Source: an uncultured Actinomycetes bacterium
Lineage (GTDB): Bacteria > Actinomycetota > Thermoleophilia > Solirubrobacterales > Solirubrobacteraceae
Assembly (NCBI GenBank): GCA_937888775.1
Contig: CALAQT010000336.1
Location: forward strand, 1 to 5,105
Reading direction: 5' to 3'
Length of the DNA: 5,105 nucleotides
The position numbers were made by a program, and so were the translations under genes. Under the pieces are notes generated by a model. That model did not search any database. It saw nothing but the letters and a program-made list of their open reading frames with translations, and was not told where the DNA came from. Positions 4,793 through 5,105 of the stretch are shown here, one piece after another (the first letter of the stretch is position 1; the number at the start of each line of letters is the position of its first letter).

Positions 4793-5105
4793 TAGATGCA
4801 CGCTCCCTGCAGTGGTTGCTCAAGGGCCTTCGGCGCGGTTTCGGAGTCGTCGATGGGTGTGATGGCCGCCTCGACGCGTCGTGCGAGGGTGTCGATCAGC
4901 TGGGCGAACTCGGTGACTGCTTCGAGCGCCCCGGTCTCGCCCCAGCCGGCGACATAAGGGACTGTCTCGCCGGAGGTGTCCAATCCGACGGCGCCGAGCA
5001 CGATCAGGGTCGCCGTGTCAACGATGACCTCGGCTCGCGCTCGGCCATATTCGGCATACCCGATCCCGAGCCCGTGAATCGTCTCGTGAATGAGGATCCG
5101 CAGCT
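4792..5105 (-). CDS. ArdC-like HExxH metallopeptidase-domain protein, partial (N terminus beyond the window)
   Basis: The frame is open from the stop TAA at 4792-4794 to the right edge, giving 103 visible residues. HETIH (visible residues 6-10) is the zincin motif, and Glu25 in RARAEVIVD is the probable third zinc ligand. TLIVLGAVGLDTSGETVPYV and AGWGETGALEAVTEFAQLID follow, then a helix LARRVEAAI. This pattern matches the C-terminal domain of actinobacterial ArdC-like antirestriction proteins, as I recall them; the single-stranded DNA-binding part would lie off the edge. A GTG at 5001 could be taken as a start, but it would cut off the catalytic motif, so it is rejected. The gene is first in the visible operon and overlaps the next by one base. 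Its role in shielding transferred DNA from restriction is known for the family and only inferred here. Confidence 0.85.
   Translation of the reverse strand, partial: LRILIHETIHGLGIGYAEYGRARAEVIVDTATLIVLGAVGLDTSGETVPYVAGWGETGALEAVTEFAQLIDTLARRVEAAITPIDDSETAPKALEQPLQGACI

Noticed and set aside
1..5105. CRISPR array, rRNA, insertion sequence, replication initiator, relaxase or second att copy
   Set aside because: I looked for these on both strands and saw no supporting sequence. No further copy of the tRNA 3' end is visible.

Overview
The window looks like one end of an integrated mobile element in a GC-rich actinobacterium. Base composition (roughly two thirds G+C by eye), GTG starts and 1- to 4-base stop/start overlaps fit Actinomycetota. 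From memory, the integrase and several small proteins resemble those of Thermoleophilia (Solirubrobacter/Conexibacter-like) more than Streptomyces. That placement is inference.

Layout, left to right. A complete tRNA-Ser(CGA) at 9-95 marks the left edge and is the likely attachment site. About 80 bp after it comes the end of a minus-strand module read 1933->177: an 87-aa protein of unknown function, a 74-aa excisionase-type helix-turn-helix protein (GTGA overlap) and a 415-aa tyrosine integrase with a full catalytic set. Short tandem repeats lie between the tRNA and the integrase end. An intergenic stretch (1934-2344) holds a candidate promoter, inverted and direct repeats, and a strong hairpin ending the next operon.

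A second minus-strand operon (3492->2345) encodes three small conserved-looking proteins without recognised function: 90 aa, about 119 aa with an apparent single-base frameshift, and 172 aa. It diverges from a plus-strand gene (3690-4119, about 142 aa, also with an apparent frameshift). The divergent control region carries a perfect 16-bp inverted repeat with TTGACA facing outward in both arms.

The plus-strand gene meets a third minus-strand operon at a shared CTAG. That operon encodes two tandem HExxH proteins resembling the metallopeptidase part of ArdC-type antirestriction proteins (one cut by the window edge, one with an abnormal N terminus) and a 77-aa protein with a C-terminal Cys cluster.

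Inferred working picture: integrase and the small HTH protein handle insertion and excision at tRNA-Ser, and the ArdC-like proteins may protect incoming DNA from host restriction. The rest is an accessory set of unknown role. Two apparent frameshifts suggest decay or sequence error. No replication or transfer gene and no second att copy is seen, so the element continues past the right edge. I found no defence or other system that I could call new with confidence; the best leads are the divergent inverted-repeat control region, the paired parS-like sites and the tandem HExxH paralogs.
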